From contig LS997563.1 of assembly GCA_000469685.2 (NCBI GenBank), positions 11,975,940 through 12,039,939 on the forward strand: DNA of 64,000 nucleotides, read 5' to 3'. The number at the start of each line of letters is the position of its first letter. Position 1 is the stretch's first letter. The position numbers and the translations under genes were made by a program. Below the pieces are notes generated by a model. It ran no database searches, was not told where the DNA came from, and saw only the letters and a list, made by a program, of their open reading frames with translations. The DNA is from Haemonchus contortus (lineage: Eukaryota; Nematoda; Chromadorea; Rhabditida; Trichostrongylidae). Shown in pieces: positions 23,396 through 34,761 of this stretch.

Positions 23396-25274
23396 ATGAG
23401 TCACGATCATCACCATAATCACACGATGATGGCCGATGCTAGTCCGATGATCGCCCCATCTCAAATGGATCATACCGGTGCTGGAGCCATGCATGGTTCT
23501 GGCCATGCAATGGCATTCCACTTCGGATCTATGGAGACTATCCTTTTTCAATTCTGGAAACCTGTGGATGCTGCTGGTAAGCAACTAAATGGGCAACGCA
23601 ATCGCTGTTTAGCAGAATAGCCAAAAAAGCCATGCCAGCAATCCCAAACCGACTTTATTTGTTGGTTCGCTACCTTCCATATTGGGAATTTCGTGGGCCC
23701 TTGAGTCTGATGACCCATAGACATGCTTTAGTAGCTTTTGGATGGGTTATGTACAGCATCGATTACTTGAGAAAACCATTTTTTACTGTTGAAGATTACT
23801 ATTTAGTTGCTTTGGAGCTTTGTTCCAGTTTCATAGTCAGTTAACCTTTCAGTGACGTTGTGTCCCTAGCAGTTCAGCGGTCGTTTTCATCTGTTACCGA
23901 CCCTTCTGCTGACTTATTCGCCAGAATTTTGCGAGGATCGCTTGGCAAACCAGTTCCTATCCTCATAAACCAACAAAAAATCTCGATTTTGTGAAATCTG
24001 TTCCCTTTTTTGAGTATTGTCACGGGACGAGGAACGATTAACATACTGTACATTGTACCCCACAACTGGTTTTTCGAACTGAGAAGTGCGAAAGGGAAGT
24101 AGAAAATTTTTAGAAATGATGAAAAACCTTTTTTAGGCATCGTTCTCTCATGTGTCATCATCGTTGTCATGTGTTTTTTGATGGAAACTATACGATTCCT
24201 GCGATCCTACAGGAATACTGGAAAGCCAGTTGTGCATAGTCGTCTCCGGTACGTTGAAAGTTTTTCGATAGAATCTGGAAGACCAGACAACCGTAGCTTT
24301 CCTTTTGGTACCACAAACTGCACTTCCCGCCATTATGCTCTCTGAGGCCATCCGCCATGTGCTCTGGATGAAGGATAAAGTCTTGGGGCGTTAATCATCC
24401 TGTCAGGGGGGTGTAACCACGCATTCGACTTCCATTTAGAATCGTAGTGGCGTATTGACAGCGTATGTGGCCTATACAATGACCTGCGGCGGCCAGCTAG
24501 TCAGTGCTTTTATCTTCCCAGATGAGTCAGGCACCCATTAACCAACCCCGGAGAGATGAAAGGCTAGGTTGGCTCAGACGGATATCGGAGGGTCCGTACC
24601 CGTGACCATGCGTCTGTGATGGTGCGCAACTCACCCCTACACCACCTCGAAAAAATGCTCCTCGTCCTCGGCTATCCCTTTTATAATGCTATGGGTGACA
24701 TATAGACCAACATTAACGAACCTCATTTTCATTCATTATTTTCATGCAGTTATCGTAATCCAGAGGAAAGGACTGAGGGGTGGTGTGATCACTCACCCTC
24801 AGCGAGCCAAGCGCCCGTTTCCCAAGTTTCCGAAGCCTCTCGAACGGTTTTACAGGGAAATTCTATCGCCGAAGGCCTTCTGGGTTACATTTTCATTTCA
24901 CTATCTATGGACTATGGATACTGCGGCTGCTCGTGCGTGACCACCGTGAGCCGCTCCTATTTAGGGGTGAAGGACACAGCATTTATTAGCAAAAGCTAAC
25001 CGATCAAGCCTTCCTAAGCTCCCAATTTCCTACTTTAACTCAGTACCCATTAGATGTCTTCAATTTCAGGTTGGAACCGACAATTTCACCGTCCATATTG
25101 GTTGATGCTCTGCTAAATCTCGTCCAAATCACATTATCATATTCACTGATGTTGATTTTTATGACATTCAACGTCTGGTTGTGCCTTAGTGTAGTCATAG
25201 GTGAAGTGCTCTCCCACCTTCTCTACTCCATCCTATTCCCATACTTCGAAATGGGAACGGCTGGGTCATGCTGA
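23396..25274 (+). CDS. Ctr-family (SLC31-like) copper transporter, three exons
   Basis: Exons 23396-23576, 24137-24248 and 25070-25274 join in frame (phases 1 and 2) to give 165 residues and a TGA stop. Ctr proteins are trimeric copper(I) importers with three membrane helices. Residues 1-60 form a His/Met-rich ectodomain (DHHHNH near the start, several Met clusters) ending in the family-typical FHFG..ETILFQFW segment. TM1 spans about residues 62-79 and runs into METIRFLRSYR. TM2 (about 118-136) carries the copper-selectivity motif MxxxM as MLIFM at 125-129. TM3 (about 138-157) has G142 but Ser at 146 where the usual GxxxG has Gly. The protein ends in GSC rather than a His-Cys-His tail. Length is normal for short Ctr proteins. 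All introns begin GT and end AG. The ATG directly follows a splice-acceptor-like CAG, and intron 2 carries a SINE. Family assignment is strong; plasma versus internal membrane cannot be told. Confidence 0.9.
23577..24136 (+). other. Intron 1 of the copper-transporter gene
   Basis: Starts GTAAGC and ends TTTTTTAG, 560 bp. It interrupts a Gly codon (G|GC) between the ectodomain and TM1. Short reading frames inside it on both strands look like chance. No repeat was recognised in it. Confidence 0.8.
24249..25069 (+). other. Intron 2 of the copper-transporter gene
   Basis: Starts GTACGT and ends CAATTTCAG, 821 bp. It splits an Arg codon (CG|G) between TM1 and TM2. A SINE in opposite orientation occupies 24371-24649, about one third of the intron. 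Confidence 0.8.
24371..24649 (-). mobile_element. tRNA-derived SINE inside intron 2 of the copper transporter
   Basis: A full-length copy opposite to the gene. The 5' end on the minus strand is GAGGTGGTGTAGGGGTGAG, with GGTCACGGGTACGGACCC at the B-box position (mutated), CCGGGGTTGGTTAATGGGTG, GGGAAGATAAAAGCACTGAC and the 3' end GATGATTAACGCCCCAAGAC then TTTATCCTT. It lies 122 bases after the donor and 420 before the acceptor, clear of both splice sites. Confidence 0.88.
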
Positions 25275-25426
25275 ACCTCTTTTTTCTCAGGAGGTTTACC
25301 ATTTATCTTGTGATATATGTACACGCCATATTTTAAAACACTTGAATTTTCATGGAAATTTTTACGTGTTCAAAAATTGTGGTTCAGAATTCACTAGAGA
25401 CTGGTTTAGCTGTCTGTACATATCTG

Positions 25427-25432
25427 AATAAA
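25427..25432 (+). terminator. Poly(A) signal of the copper-transporter gene
   Basis: Canonical AATAAA lies 153 bases after the stop codon, followed by an A-rich stretch. The spacing fits a nematode 3' UTR. Confidence 0.6.
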
Positions 25433-26702
25433 TATCAAAACAAAAACTTCTCGAGCATAGCGAAAATCATAAGCACAGCGACGACAGGAACAGTTCGGGT
25501 ATGGTACAGTTGAATCGAAATGATCGCTTCGCGGTGAGGGCGACGTCGCGCACAGATAAATATGGCAGAATGAAGCAGAGGCAGGGCAGCGAATAAGCCT
25601 TTTGTAAAACGATAAACAAGAATGTACATCAACAGTTAGAGATTCCCATTAGGGGAGGAAATCTCGGACCATCAATGAAAGCATAAGATTAACTACGAAT
25701 GTTAAGGGTACTGAAGCGGGTCAGCGTTCCAGTAAGTCTGTGACCTCTTCTTGAGATTTTGCTACGCGTTTGAATCCCATTCAAATCACAGTTTTCAAAT
25801 TTCAAAACGTATCTGGTCTGACAGTGTTTTGAACAGCTTTGCTATGTGCGATTTAGGGGTTTTTCCTAAAAAATCATTTCGACTGCTTTCTAGAACTAGC
25901 AGGGCTGCTTGGGTAGGATAGGCATCGGTGTGATTTGGATCTTGGACAGTGGTGCTGTAGCTCAAGACTTTTTGAACATCTTAAGCCTGGTCTACATTAG
26001 GCAATGGGCAAATATAATAGTATTATACGCGTATCTGGAAGCCTCAGAGAGATACTTGGGTTTAAATTTTTCGACTAAACTAAGTTTAGCACGACATTTG
26101 AGCCCATGTAATAAACTCTTTTTCTGAGACAAAATAAGAGATAGCATACAGATGCATAAAACATGTCACATGAGTTAATTTGGAAACTTGAATAGACACT
26201 CGAATGCTATTCACTACCAACCAGGCTTTCGTTTATCAACAAACTCATAAAAGGGAACTGTTTCCTCGCGATCAGATCGCCTTTCTCCGCTTACCGTTAC
26301 TGAGACTCGCCGCTCCGATTCTGAGTGTAGATGTCAAAAGCGGAGGCGCATCCCAAAAGGGACTGATCAAAGCAAAAGGTATGTTCATGTGCGTTATTCC
26401 CAAAATATCTCCATGGCCGTTCTTGAAGGAATTCTTGTCAAAGTTTTCTTTTTCTTCTATCAACAGGAACACACTTTGTAAATGTTATCAGCTCCCTACA
26501 ATTTCCATCATGTTTACTATGTTACATGCGCCTAGCATCCGATTAGATGTATCACCTTAGCATTGACGCAATTGCTTCTCAAATCACACGGATATACCCC
26601 ATATATCACTTTGATGTCGCTGCACATTGTGAAAATGCCTATTTCATACAAAATAATTTTTAATATTTCTCAGAAAAAAATCTCGTTAGACCAACATCAC
26701 TA
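25433..26702. other. No gene recognised
   Basis: Lies downstream of the copper transporter. A 118-codon frame at 26204-26560 (+) has no recognised relative. Confidence 0.45.
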
Positions 26703-27000
26703 GATTGCTCTCGTGTCCAAATCACCTGTATCACCTGTACTTCCTTTGATCGTCGCCTTCCTTGAGCGGGCGCCAGCGTCTCCATTTGCCCCTGTCACAA
26801 GCCAGAGTAGTCCAGGGAATCGTACTCGCTCGAGGGACACGGTGAAAACATTCCTTCCGTTCAGAGTTTTCGTGACTAAGTCTGACTATCCCGTTGGTGC
26901 CCGTCCTCGTGTTCGCTTGACGTCCCGAGTGATCCAGACCGCAACCGCCCTGGTCCAACGGTCATCACTATATCGCACGACGTGTGCGGCTCATCTGATA
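26703..27000 (-). mobile_element. LINE 3' fragment, probably RTE-type ORF2 C-terminus, frameshifted
   Basis: On the minus strand one frame reads HVVRYSDDRWTRAVAVW, ...VKRTRGRAPTG, a stop, then SDLVTKTLNGRNVF. A shift leads to FHRVPRASTIPWTTLACDRG and KWRRWRPLKEGDDQRKYR with a stop. This is the C-terminal block of a reverse-transcriptase ORF. It carries an in-frame stop, a frameshift and a missing residue before RPLKE. GATACAGGTGAT follows the stop, as in the 61433 fragment. Confidence 0.65.
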
Positions 27001-27940
27001 TTCGATTTTTTGGCGCGATTCGTGACCAAATACAAATAGTATACGGAACCATAAAGAAATTCTGTATGAGGTACTTAGCTATGAGGCCTACTGTGTGCCG
27101 TTCCTCTACGATGACAACAAGGGATTTGTAAAAGCTGCATTATTCTGCTGTTTCTCCACACCTACGCACCCCTTTCGACCATTTCTGAACATGCTTCAAG
27201 TAGTTGCACTTTTCGTAGGGTGCAAGGATCCAGCCACCAATTCCGACCGCGTAATACCCCACTGTATCACCTCCACCAATGAGAAATCACTTTTTTTCTT
27301 CTGATGAAACCCGGTTTGATTATCCAATACTTTTGAGGTTCCTTGGCACTGTCAACACTAGGTTTTAATGGTAAAATAACAATGTATGTGATACAATTTT
27401 TGTGTTTGCTGTGGAAATATGCAAAGTAAAACTCATGAACCCCTCTAGTCCAACTTTTAGCTAACTACCAACTTTGAGCAACCGCGATTGTGTCAATTTG
27501 AAGAGCAAATTGTTCGATAGAGCTGTACTCGGTAGACTGACATGGTGCCCGTGTTATTTCATTACATTGGAACAACATTCGTACCATGAAATTTTCATTG
27601 AATAATCTGCTCTACTTGTAGAACCCGGTCCAAAAGCGATTTTGTTTATGATGGAAAATTCAAACGTTCTATTCATCAGCTTAAGGCTTCCTCAGAGATT
27701 GATTCATGGATGCCTCACCAATTGAAGATGTTAATCTCCTGATATCGCTCTATGTATTTAAGTCTTTATGAGGGTTCGAAAAGAGTGGTCTTGCCTAAAT
27801 CGCTACTTTCAATATTTCCAAGAGCCTCATATAGCATGGTCGTTCCCGCGTTGGTACAAGGCTGTGACAATAATGGCTCCATTATGCAGCTTTTTACCCA
27901 GGCCTTGCGTTGTTATTCGAAGGACTTAATGGTATTGTCA

Positions 27941-27964
27941 GGGGGAGGGGGTGGGGGGAGGGGG
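27941..27964 (+). repeat. G-rich tract able to form a G-quadruplex
   Basis: G5-A-G5-T-G6-A-G5: four G runs of five or six with single-base loops, the most stable arrangement for a parallel quadruplex. No gene is recognised nearby. Confidence 0.9.
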
Positions 27965-29660
27965 AGAAGCTGCCTTCTTTGAGGTCAAACCGGTGGAGGT
28001 TACAAAAGATTCATCATCGAAACTCTTAATGAAATGGCAACATTCAATTCACTCATTCAATGAATTCAATAGAAACAGCCGTTGACTAATAACAATGGTT
28101 TAAGAATACTCCCATACAACACAGTCACTACCACGGCGAAAAGCGATCCAACGTCTTGCTAGATTTCCTTATTCAGTGCAATCCACGACTTATGGGTAAT
28201 CCTTAAAGTTGAAGCGAGCTAACGGTACTGTTTGATACCCACGAATACATCTACTTCCTTGAACTTGAACAGGCCTCCGATGCTCATTGAACATTGGCAC
28301 TTCATACTAGACACACGCCATCACCATTTGGGCATGGATCGCTTTTTGATTTCTGAGGCCAGTTTTTTTCCTGCCAATTGCTTAAATGTTATTTACATCA
28401 CATAATAAGCCAGCAAAACCCAACAACATAACTTTTCGTGGAGTCCTTCTTCGTGTTGATTTGATTTGATTCACAGACCCGATATCCGATGAATCAAATG
28501 TTAGCTATCTCAGGAGATTCCAACCCTCACGAAGAAAACCAACCCAACACATTGTTGTGTCGAGTTGCTAGTCTTCCATCACAATTACTGTTTACTTCCA
28601 TAGCAATGAATGCAATAAATTATTCTTCTCCCAGAAACCCTACTCCATTCATTGGTAGGTGGGAGAGGTGTAGCGTGATCGGATTTCATCGTAAACAATG
28701 AAAACTTTTGGAGTCAACAGCAACATTAACCGGGTTTCGGAATACTTAATTAACATTCCTTTGGGGTTGGGGTTGAATTCTTAGTGGAAGGATACGGTAG
28801 CCTGCACTGTAGCATTGCCACTCGCCGTAGGAATTCAAGGAGAAGTACCGCTGCTTCCTACCAGTTTGGGCCACAACAAATCGGCTCTCTAAGGAGAGGG
28901 AGGGAGAGGGGAGTGTTTGGCAGGGCTACTTTCAGGAATGGCAAAATTTCTGATACTCTTTTGAAATCTTCTCTTTCAACTGGCTCAGTTTTCATGCTGT
29001 ACTTATCAAGGAGGAAGAGCTTGAGGCTCCCAAAAGACTCTAGCAGAGTTCAGAGGCAGGGTAAAGGTGCCACAGGGTCTTCGTGATTCCCACCATTCCA
29101 TTGTGTTGAGCCTTTCCAGTTCAATTAATACTTTTTTTTTTACTAACAGTGGTAACAGAATACCAAAATCGTCGAAAACAATCAACCTATTTAAAAGGCA
29201 AGAAACGTTAGTGGGTGGATGGAGTCGAGCCTTCAATTATTTCAATTATGTAGCCAGCACCAGAACCATTCTTCAGTGTTGTTTTCGGTTTGCTGGCAGG
29301 AACGAGAGAGCTATTACTTTATCTTCGTTCGACTATATTTAACTATCGACTATAACTATAGAATATTTGGAGCAGACACAGCAGTCTTTGACCCTTCGGA
29401 AGTTACTCTCTGTATATCACAGCGAGGTGTTTTAGAGAGCTCTCTCTTTTATGGTCTGTATGGAAATTATTCTTTTTGTTTTTATGTAAATGGATCTTAC
29501 TAATGAGAATAATTGTTTGCCGTTTGATAATAACCTAGTATAAATGGTCTGAACGTTTTCTTTACTTGAAGCGGAGAGGTATAGCTTCAACCTTCCTCAT
29601 TGACGGTACGTAGCAAATCGAAAATCTGAAAGTCTTTAAGGAAGTGATAAATGCTCAGCA

Positions 29661-29712
29661 ATCGATCGGTATAATATGTATATTTATAGGCAATAGTAAA
29701 CTACCGATCGAT
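29661..29712. repeat. Perfect 11-bp inverted repeat
   Basis: ATCGATCGGTA (29661-29671) and TACCGATCGAT (29702-29712) around a 30-base AT-rich loop. No larger element boundary is visible. Confidence 0.7.
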
Positions 29713-30200
29713 GGGTGATTGTAATAAAATATAATACGTTCTTGAATATTCGAGACGTTCCGAAGAGGGTGCTGCAAAACTTGGCCCTCCCGTCACTATT
29801 CCCTTCCGACTTAACGCTACTATTTCTTCTTCCTGAATTTCCACCGTAATACGTCTTAATAATGATCCTCGAACGACGTAGGTTTACAAATTGCGCAGGT
29901 TATTGGAAAAGCTTAGTTTCAACCAAGGCTCAGCCCAGTGGTTGTTCGTTACGGGTACCCCACTCTTTATCCCCTCTACTAGCGAGGCTCAAACGTTTCT
30001 TCGAGTGATGAAATACGACCTTTGTATCTGATTCTACAAAGCGGATCTCCTTCTGCATTGACAGAGCTTGATTGTTTCAGAGAATGGCACTAGTCGAAGG
30101 CTAAGACTGCTGCCTGGAAGGTGCAAACCAGTATCGGTAGGATCTCTAATTAATTGTAAGAAGAGAATCCTGATAGAGCTAGGAGGGTCGATTTAAAAAT

Positions 30201-30483
30201 GGAGGTGGTGTAACTGCAGTGGCGCACCCCACACACGCATAGCCACAGGTTCGAATCTCGGATCGATATCGGCCTAGGGTAACGAAGCCTTCCATCCCAT
30301 TAGGGTCGTTTAATTGGTACCAGACTCGTCTGGGAGGATAAAAGCACTGACCTGTACATCGACTGGGTCGAGTCATTGTATGGGCTATATACGCATTCAA
30401 TACGCCACTACGATTCTGAATGGCGTTCGAATGCGTGGGCGCATCCCTCAGACGGGATTGATTAACGCCCCAAGACTTTCAGG
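30201..30483 (+). mobile_element. tRNA-derived SINE, near full length
   Basis: It begins GGAGGTGGTGTAACTGCAGTGG and has an intact B box GGTTCGAATC at 30248-30257. GGATCGATATCGGCC, TTAATTGGTACCAGACTCG, GGGAGGATAAAAGCACTGAC, CTACGATTCTGAATGG, CAGACGGGATTGATTAACG and AAGACTTTC follow in order. Confidence 0.88.
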
Positions 30484-31780
30484 ACTTTTAAACTTCAACA
30501 AAATGTGGAAGGCTGCCATACTGCTTTGACCACGAACCACTTTTTTGTATATAGAGAGCCTTTCTAGTAATTCCAAAGCTAACATGGGTTTAGAATATTC
30601 ATTTTGAGAAGTGAATGTTTCTTGCCCTCAATAAACTTCTGTTCCGATCGAATATAAATGCCTTAGGTCGAGTGCACTTTGAGAAAATGACGTTTTTTTT
30701 TTCTGGTGCGCCAGATACTTTTCGGTCTCCATGGGTTCAATATTCACCGGCTCCAGGCAGGCTTACCCCTTCACTCTGATATTAATTATTCCCGGGACAA
30801 ATGCTTTGTTGTCAAGCTGTGCAATCGAGCATTTATGCAGTCACTCTTGCCTTTCCATTCTTTACTTGCTCAGAGTTACTCATTCTACATGCAGCTCTAA
30901 TATTTCTTCCCATTGTTTCGATTTTTCCTTAATCCATTTCATTGCTCCCCTTAATCCAGGCTTCTTTTATGTGTATAGAAAACAACAGGTATTTATTTGC
31001 AAATGAGCACCATAACAACAACTAAAATAAAAAATTCAGTATGGGCATATCTCCGTTAGGATGTACCCGTCGTGCTTGCATGCCCAAATTGTCTATCCTT
31101 CACAGTCGAGGTGGTGTTTTGAGGGACTATACAGTGACTTCCGACCTACCAGTGCGCAACTTGATGTTTTTTCCTCCCATACGAGCCCGTCGTCCTCAAG
31201 TAGTCTGGGCAGGTATCGATCTGGCAATGAGAATTGAGTCCTGAACCATGTATGTGGTAGAGACAGCACTTTGCTTTGGCCGCCCCTATCTTCGAGGGAA
31301 GTGGGAACCTCAGAGAGGTGAAAAGGACTGCTTCTGTAGCCTTTTCAACTATGGTGATTCCCTGAGTGAACCTCAATTTTGATAAATGTTTAATTGAAAG
31401 CGAAACAGAAAATGCTCAGCCCTGCCATATCTGCTTTTCCATCGAGTACGCTACAAAACGGTGCTGCTTTCACCTGCTTCAGTTAGTTGATATTTTTTTT
31501 TGCAAACTCTTTTGACGTGCCTTAATGCAGTTCCAACGTTTAGTCCGTCTCTCACCTATTAGTCTCCTGCTCTCTTCGGAACGTGTTAGCAGTTTTCGGT
31601 GCTTAGTGTTTTTCCAGTAGGTCTAATGCGTACCTCGTTTTAAATCTTTGTTTGAGTTGTTGCTCTCTACGGCCACCTAAACAACCTCGTTGTTAGGTTA
31701 TATTATATCCACCGAATAATCATTCAGAGACCTCGAATTTTCGCCATTTGATATTTCTGCGGAATGAAGGCGTTTAAGTG
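30484..31780. other. No gene recognised
   Basis: Short frames only, on both strands; no repeat matched. Confidence 0.5.
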
Positions 31781-32355
31781 TTAAAGGCACAGTTCACGAT
31801 AGCTCAATGGGCGGGAACGTCAGTGGCCTTCCCGTCTCTCGATCGATGCCGCGTCAGACGATTGTCGAGACAATGCAGATTGCAACTATTCTTTTTAGGA
31901 CCCACACACAATCAGCTGGTCGCCGAGTGATGAGGCGATGTTTTTCTCCCATTCTTTTTCCCTCCGTAATTCTTTTTGCTGCCACGATCCCTTATTTAAT
32001 TTCCTACTCCTAGAGACTGAAAGAGGTGAGCAACTTTTGCTGCTACTAGGGTTTTTTTGTTTACTTATGCTCATAAGTGAATGAATTTTTGCTTGCCATA
32101 GTCTGTTATTCGCACCCGGACCCACAAGTACGCAGTGCGATACATTGTATAGCTCGTCCGAACGCCCCACTCTTCTTCATTTTTCTGGTCTCATTTTCGT
32201 CCAGGACCCTGTTTAACGGCTTTTCGAAGCCATTTTTCACTTTGGAAACACCGATTCACGCAGTTTCTCTACCTTCATCGCACTATTTTCGATCTTTTCG
32301 TTCATTTTTCATCATAATCGGGATTACCCAAAATTACCGTGAACTGTGCTTTTAA
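31781..32355. mobile_element. TTAA-ended non-autonomous DNA element, copy 2
   Basis: Ends TTAAAGGCACAGTTCACGATA and ...TACCGTGAACTGTGCTTTTAA. It is 575 bp and collinear with copy 1 (for example GATTGTCGAGACAATGCAG, CTTATTTAATTTCCTACTCC, CACTTTGGAAACACCGATTC). It lacks about 100 bp near the left side that copy 1 has. TTTAAGTG occurs at 31773-31780 and 32351-32358, so an 8-bp duplication is an alternative to TTAA. Confidence 0.75.
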
Positions 32356-32459
32356 GTGGCTGACTATCACCTACTTAGGGCTTGGGGATTGTATTATATA
32401 TCGGTAGGATACACCTTCAGAACTACAAAACGTTCTATCTTCATGGAGCTCGTTATTCA

Positions 32460-32632
32460 GTACCTCACTCGTCCCGGAGAACTCTGAGTCAAACATCAGC
32501 TGGCCACTGCAAGTTATTGTATAATCCAGATACGCATTCTAATAGGGCTAGTTTCCGAAGGGGAGTGCAAATGCGGAGCACATCCCAAAAACGGGAACGG
32601 GTGAAGCAAAAAAACTTTAATTCCAGACTTTG
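32460..32632 (+). mobile_element. tRNA-derived SINE, 5'-truncated and decayed
   Basis: TACCTCACTCGTCCCGGAG, CATCAGCTGGCCACTGCAAG, TTATTGTATAATCCAGATAC and CCCAAAAACGGGAACGGGTG align in order with the 3' two-thirds of the family. The tRNA-like head is absent. Confidence 0.6.
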
Positions 32633-32666
32633 ATATATATGTAATTACATTGTGTGGGGCAAAGCA

Positions 32667-32733
32667 AGAGCATGTTCAGAGTCAGGGGGAGGTGCGCCCC
32701 CCCCCCCCCCCCCCTGACACTGAACATGCTCTG
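32667..32733. repeat. Inverted repeat enclosing an 18-base poly-C run
   Basis: AGAGCATGTTCAGAGTCAGG and its near-perfect complement at 32711-32733 (one mismatch in about 23) bracket GAGGTGCG and a run of 18 C (32697-32714). The transcript would fold into a long hairpin. Confidence 0.85.
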
Positions 32734-34761
32734 AACAAGTGTCATATTAGTGCGCCGATTCTTTGGTCACTCTGAAGACTGAATAGTGGTTGTTCGTCTT
32801 GACGTCGAGCCCCCAGAAAACTGTTGAAGCTCCTTCTCGATGCGACGTGTACGAGGGTCATTCAAGTTACAACGCAACGACCACTTTTATGAGTATGTAT
32901 GAGTAACATACTAGAATTTTCAATCAGATATAGGTTTTGCTTCCTGCAATTATGCGCCGTCGGATACCCCAGAGATGGATATGCCCGATGTCTGTTGGAT
33001 GGTTAGAAATCGCATACGCAGCATCTGAAAAGCCACGTTCACTAATTACCCGCAAGCATACACCGTTGGGTTCTTCCCGTCTGTTATGGGCAAATCAAAT
33101 AAATAAATAGATAAGAATAAACTGTCAAACAATTTTCTTTGGCATGAATTCATGATTTTTAGGAACTGTTCACTTTGTGACTTGGTTTTCTGAAAATTCA
33201 AGATCAGCTTATTTAGAAATTTTGACGAGATTTTGTCATTCCGTTACACTTGCTGAGCTTTTTGCAGCGGAGCCGCTACCAGCAGCTACTACTGGTTCAG
33301 ATTAATTTCTTTTTATGACCGACAACGTGCACTGTTCCCGACACATTTCAATATCTTTCCTACAATTAGGTTTTTCGACAAAAATCTGCCAAAAATTTCG
33401 CTGTATTTCAGGTATTTTTCAGGAAAGTTCTAGATGTTTCCATGAAGTTGCTATATGAATGCGCATTGCTAACCTGCTTCCCACCTCTTTGCTTGTTCAA
33501 CTCTACAATAATCAAACTGCTTCCCCGTCTTCGACTACGAGTCCGCTTCGTTCCGTTTCAGATGCCCATCATGACTTTTGTCGAGTTCTTCGCCTTGAAA
33601 CTACTTCTGAGCGTTTATGTGCACGCTTTGTTCCGTTCTGTTCGAAACATTCAAGAAAAGGATCGGGTCTTCCATAGAGTTTCCAGGGCAAATACTTTCC
33701 GATTGCCCCAATACCTTTAAAACTCAATTTGAATCTGAAGTTTGAGGAAAAGAACAGAAATATTTTTAACTCGAACAGGATCACTCGAGAGGGTTCCTTA
33801 TCAGCATTTTTCAAAATTTCTAAGTTATTCCATATACGTGAATGATTTACGCTCCCTGCCTTGTTTTTCTTTGATGTTTACGTCCTATCTTTGCATTTAT
33901 TTGCATTTCTCATTGTGCATTCCTCAAAGGGCAGCCATTCCCGTTTTGATACCCGAGGAGCGATTTTTTGCATTTTGCTTTTTTTATTTTGCTCTTTTTT
34001 GAAATTAATACAGAAGCGTCAGACTGATGGATGTCGTTCTGAGGTGGTCAAGCTAAAATTGGCCATACGCATGGCATCTAAAAAATTTACTTCATGCCGA
34101 CAGGTCTCAAACTATCAGCCTTTCACTTCAAGGATGGGACCATAACTGTCATCTGTGTGGCTTATCTCCTCGGTGTACATGATCAATTCCAGCTAAAAGG
34201 AGAGCCTCAGCCAGGTCCCAATGAAAAATCTCCCATAGAGTCATGAGTATAGTCAAGACCGATTCTCACTATGCCAGGCCATCCAAATGAAGATCTCGGT
34301 TTCTATTGGGTAGTTACCCATGGTGGATACTGCTTCAAGGAAGTAAGTAATATTCAGCCGAAAGCTGTCCAAAACCCTTGTCAGTTACCTTCGAGTAGGT
34401 GCATTTTCTATGATTGCTACCTAGGTGACTAATGGAGTGATTCTCGTAACTGATCGTAAAATGTGCTTTTGCCACGCTCATACTAAGCTGGGGAACAAAT
34501 TAGATGCTTACGGAAGGTACTAGCAGGGCGGGTGAGATTAATTGAAGGATAAAACCAATGCGAGCATGCGTCTTGGTTATCTACACGATACTGCATAGGT
34601 CTATTCAAATGACATTACCTCTATTCCACGGCGAACGGGAGGAGTAACAGTAGCTGCTATATTTACATTTGGAGTTGTTTACTGTTGAATTACACATTTT
34701 ATAAACAACTCCCAGATATTATACGATGTGGACATTGCCTGGGAGCGTGCATAGAACGGCC
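32734..34761. other. No confident gene
   Basis: Contains an AAATAAAT stretch at 33096-33110 and the doubtful 52-codon ORF at 33562. Nothing else identified. Confidence 0.45.
33562..33720 (+). CDS. Unrecognised 52-residue ORF starting right after a splice-acceptor-like site
   Basis: ATG directly follows TTCCGTTTCAG, as in the copper-transporter and mariner starts in this window. The frame runs 52 codons to TAA. It begins with a hydrophobic stretch (roughly residues 6-22) followed by a charged, Arg-rich tail. No family is recognised. A chance ORF is quite possible; the only support is the acceptor placement. Confidence 0.15.
   Translation: MPIMTFVEFFALKLLLSVYVHALFRSVRNIQEKDRVFHRVSRANTFRLPQYL

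Larger units (their letters stand above)
27001..30200. other. No gene recognised apart from a G-rich tract
   Basis: Frames up to about 100 codons (for example 28784-29086) show no known domain. It holds the G-quadruplex tract and the ATCGATCGGTA inverted repeat. Confidence 0.45.
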
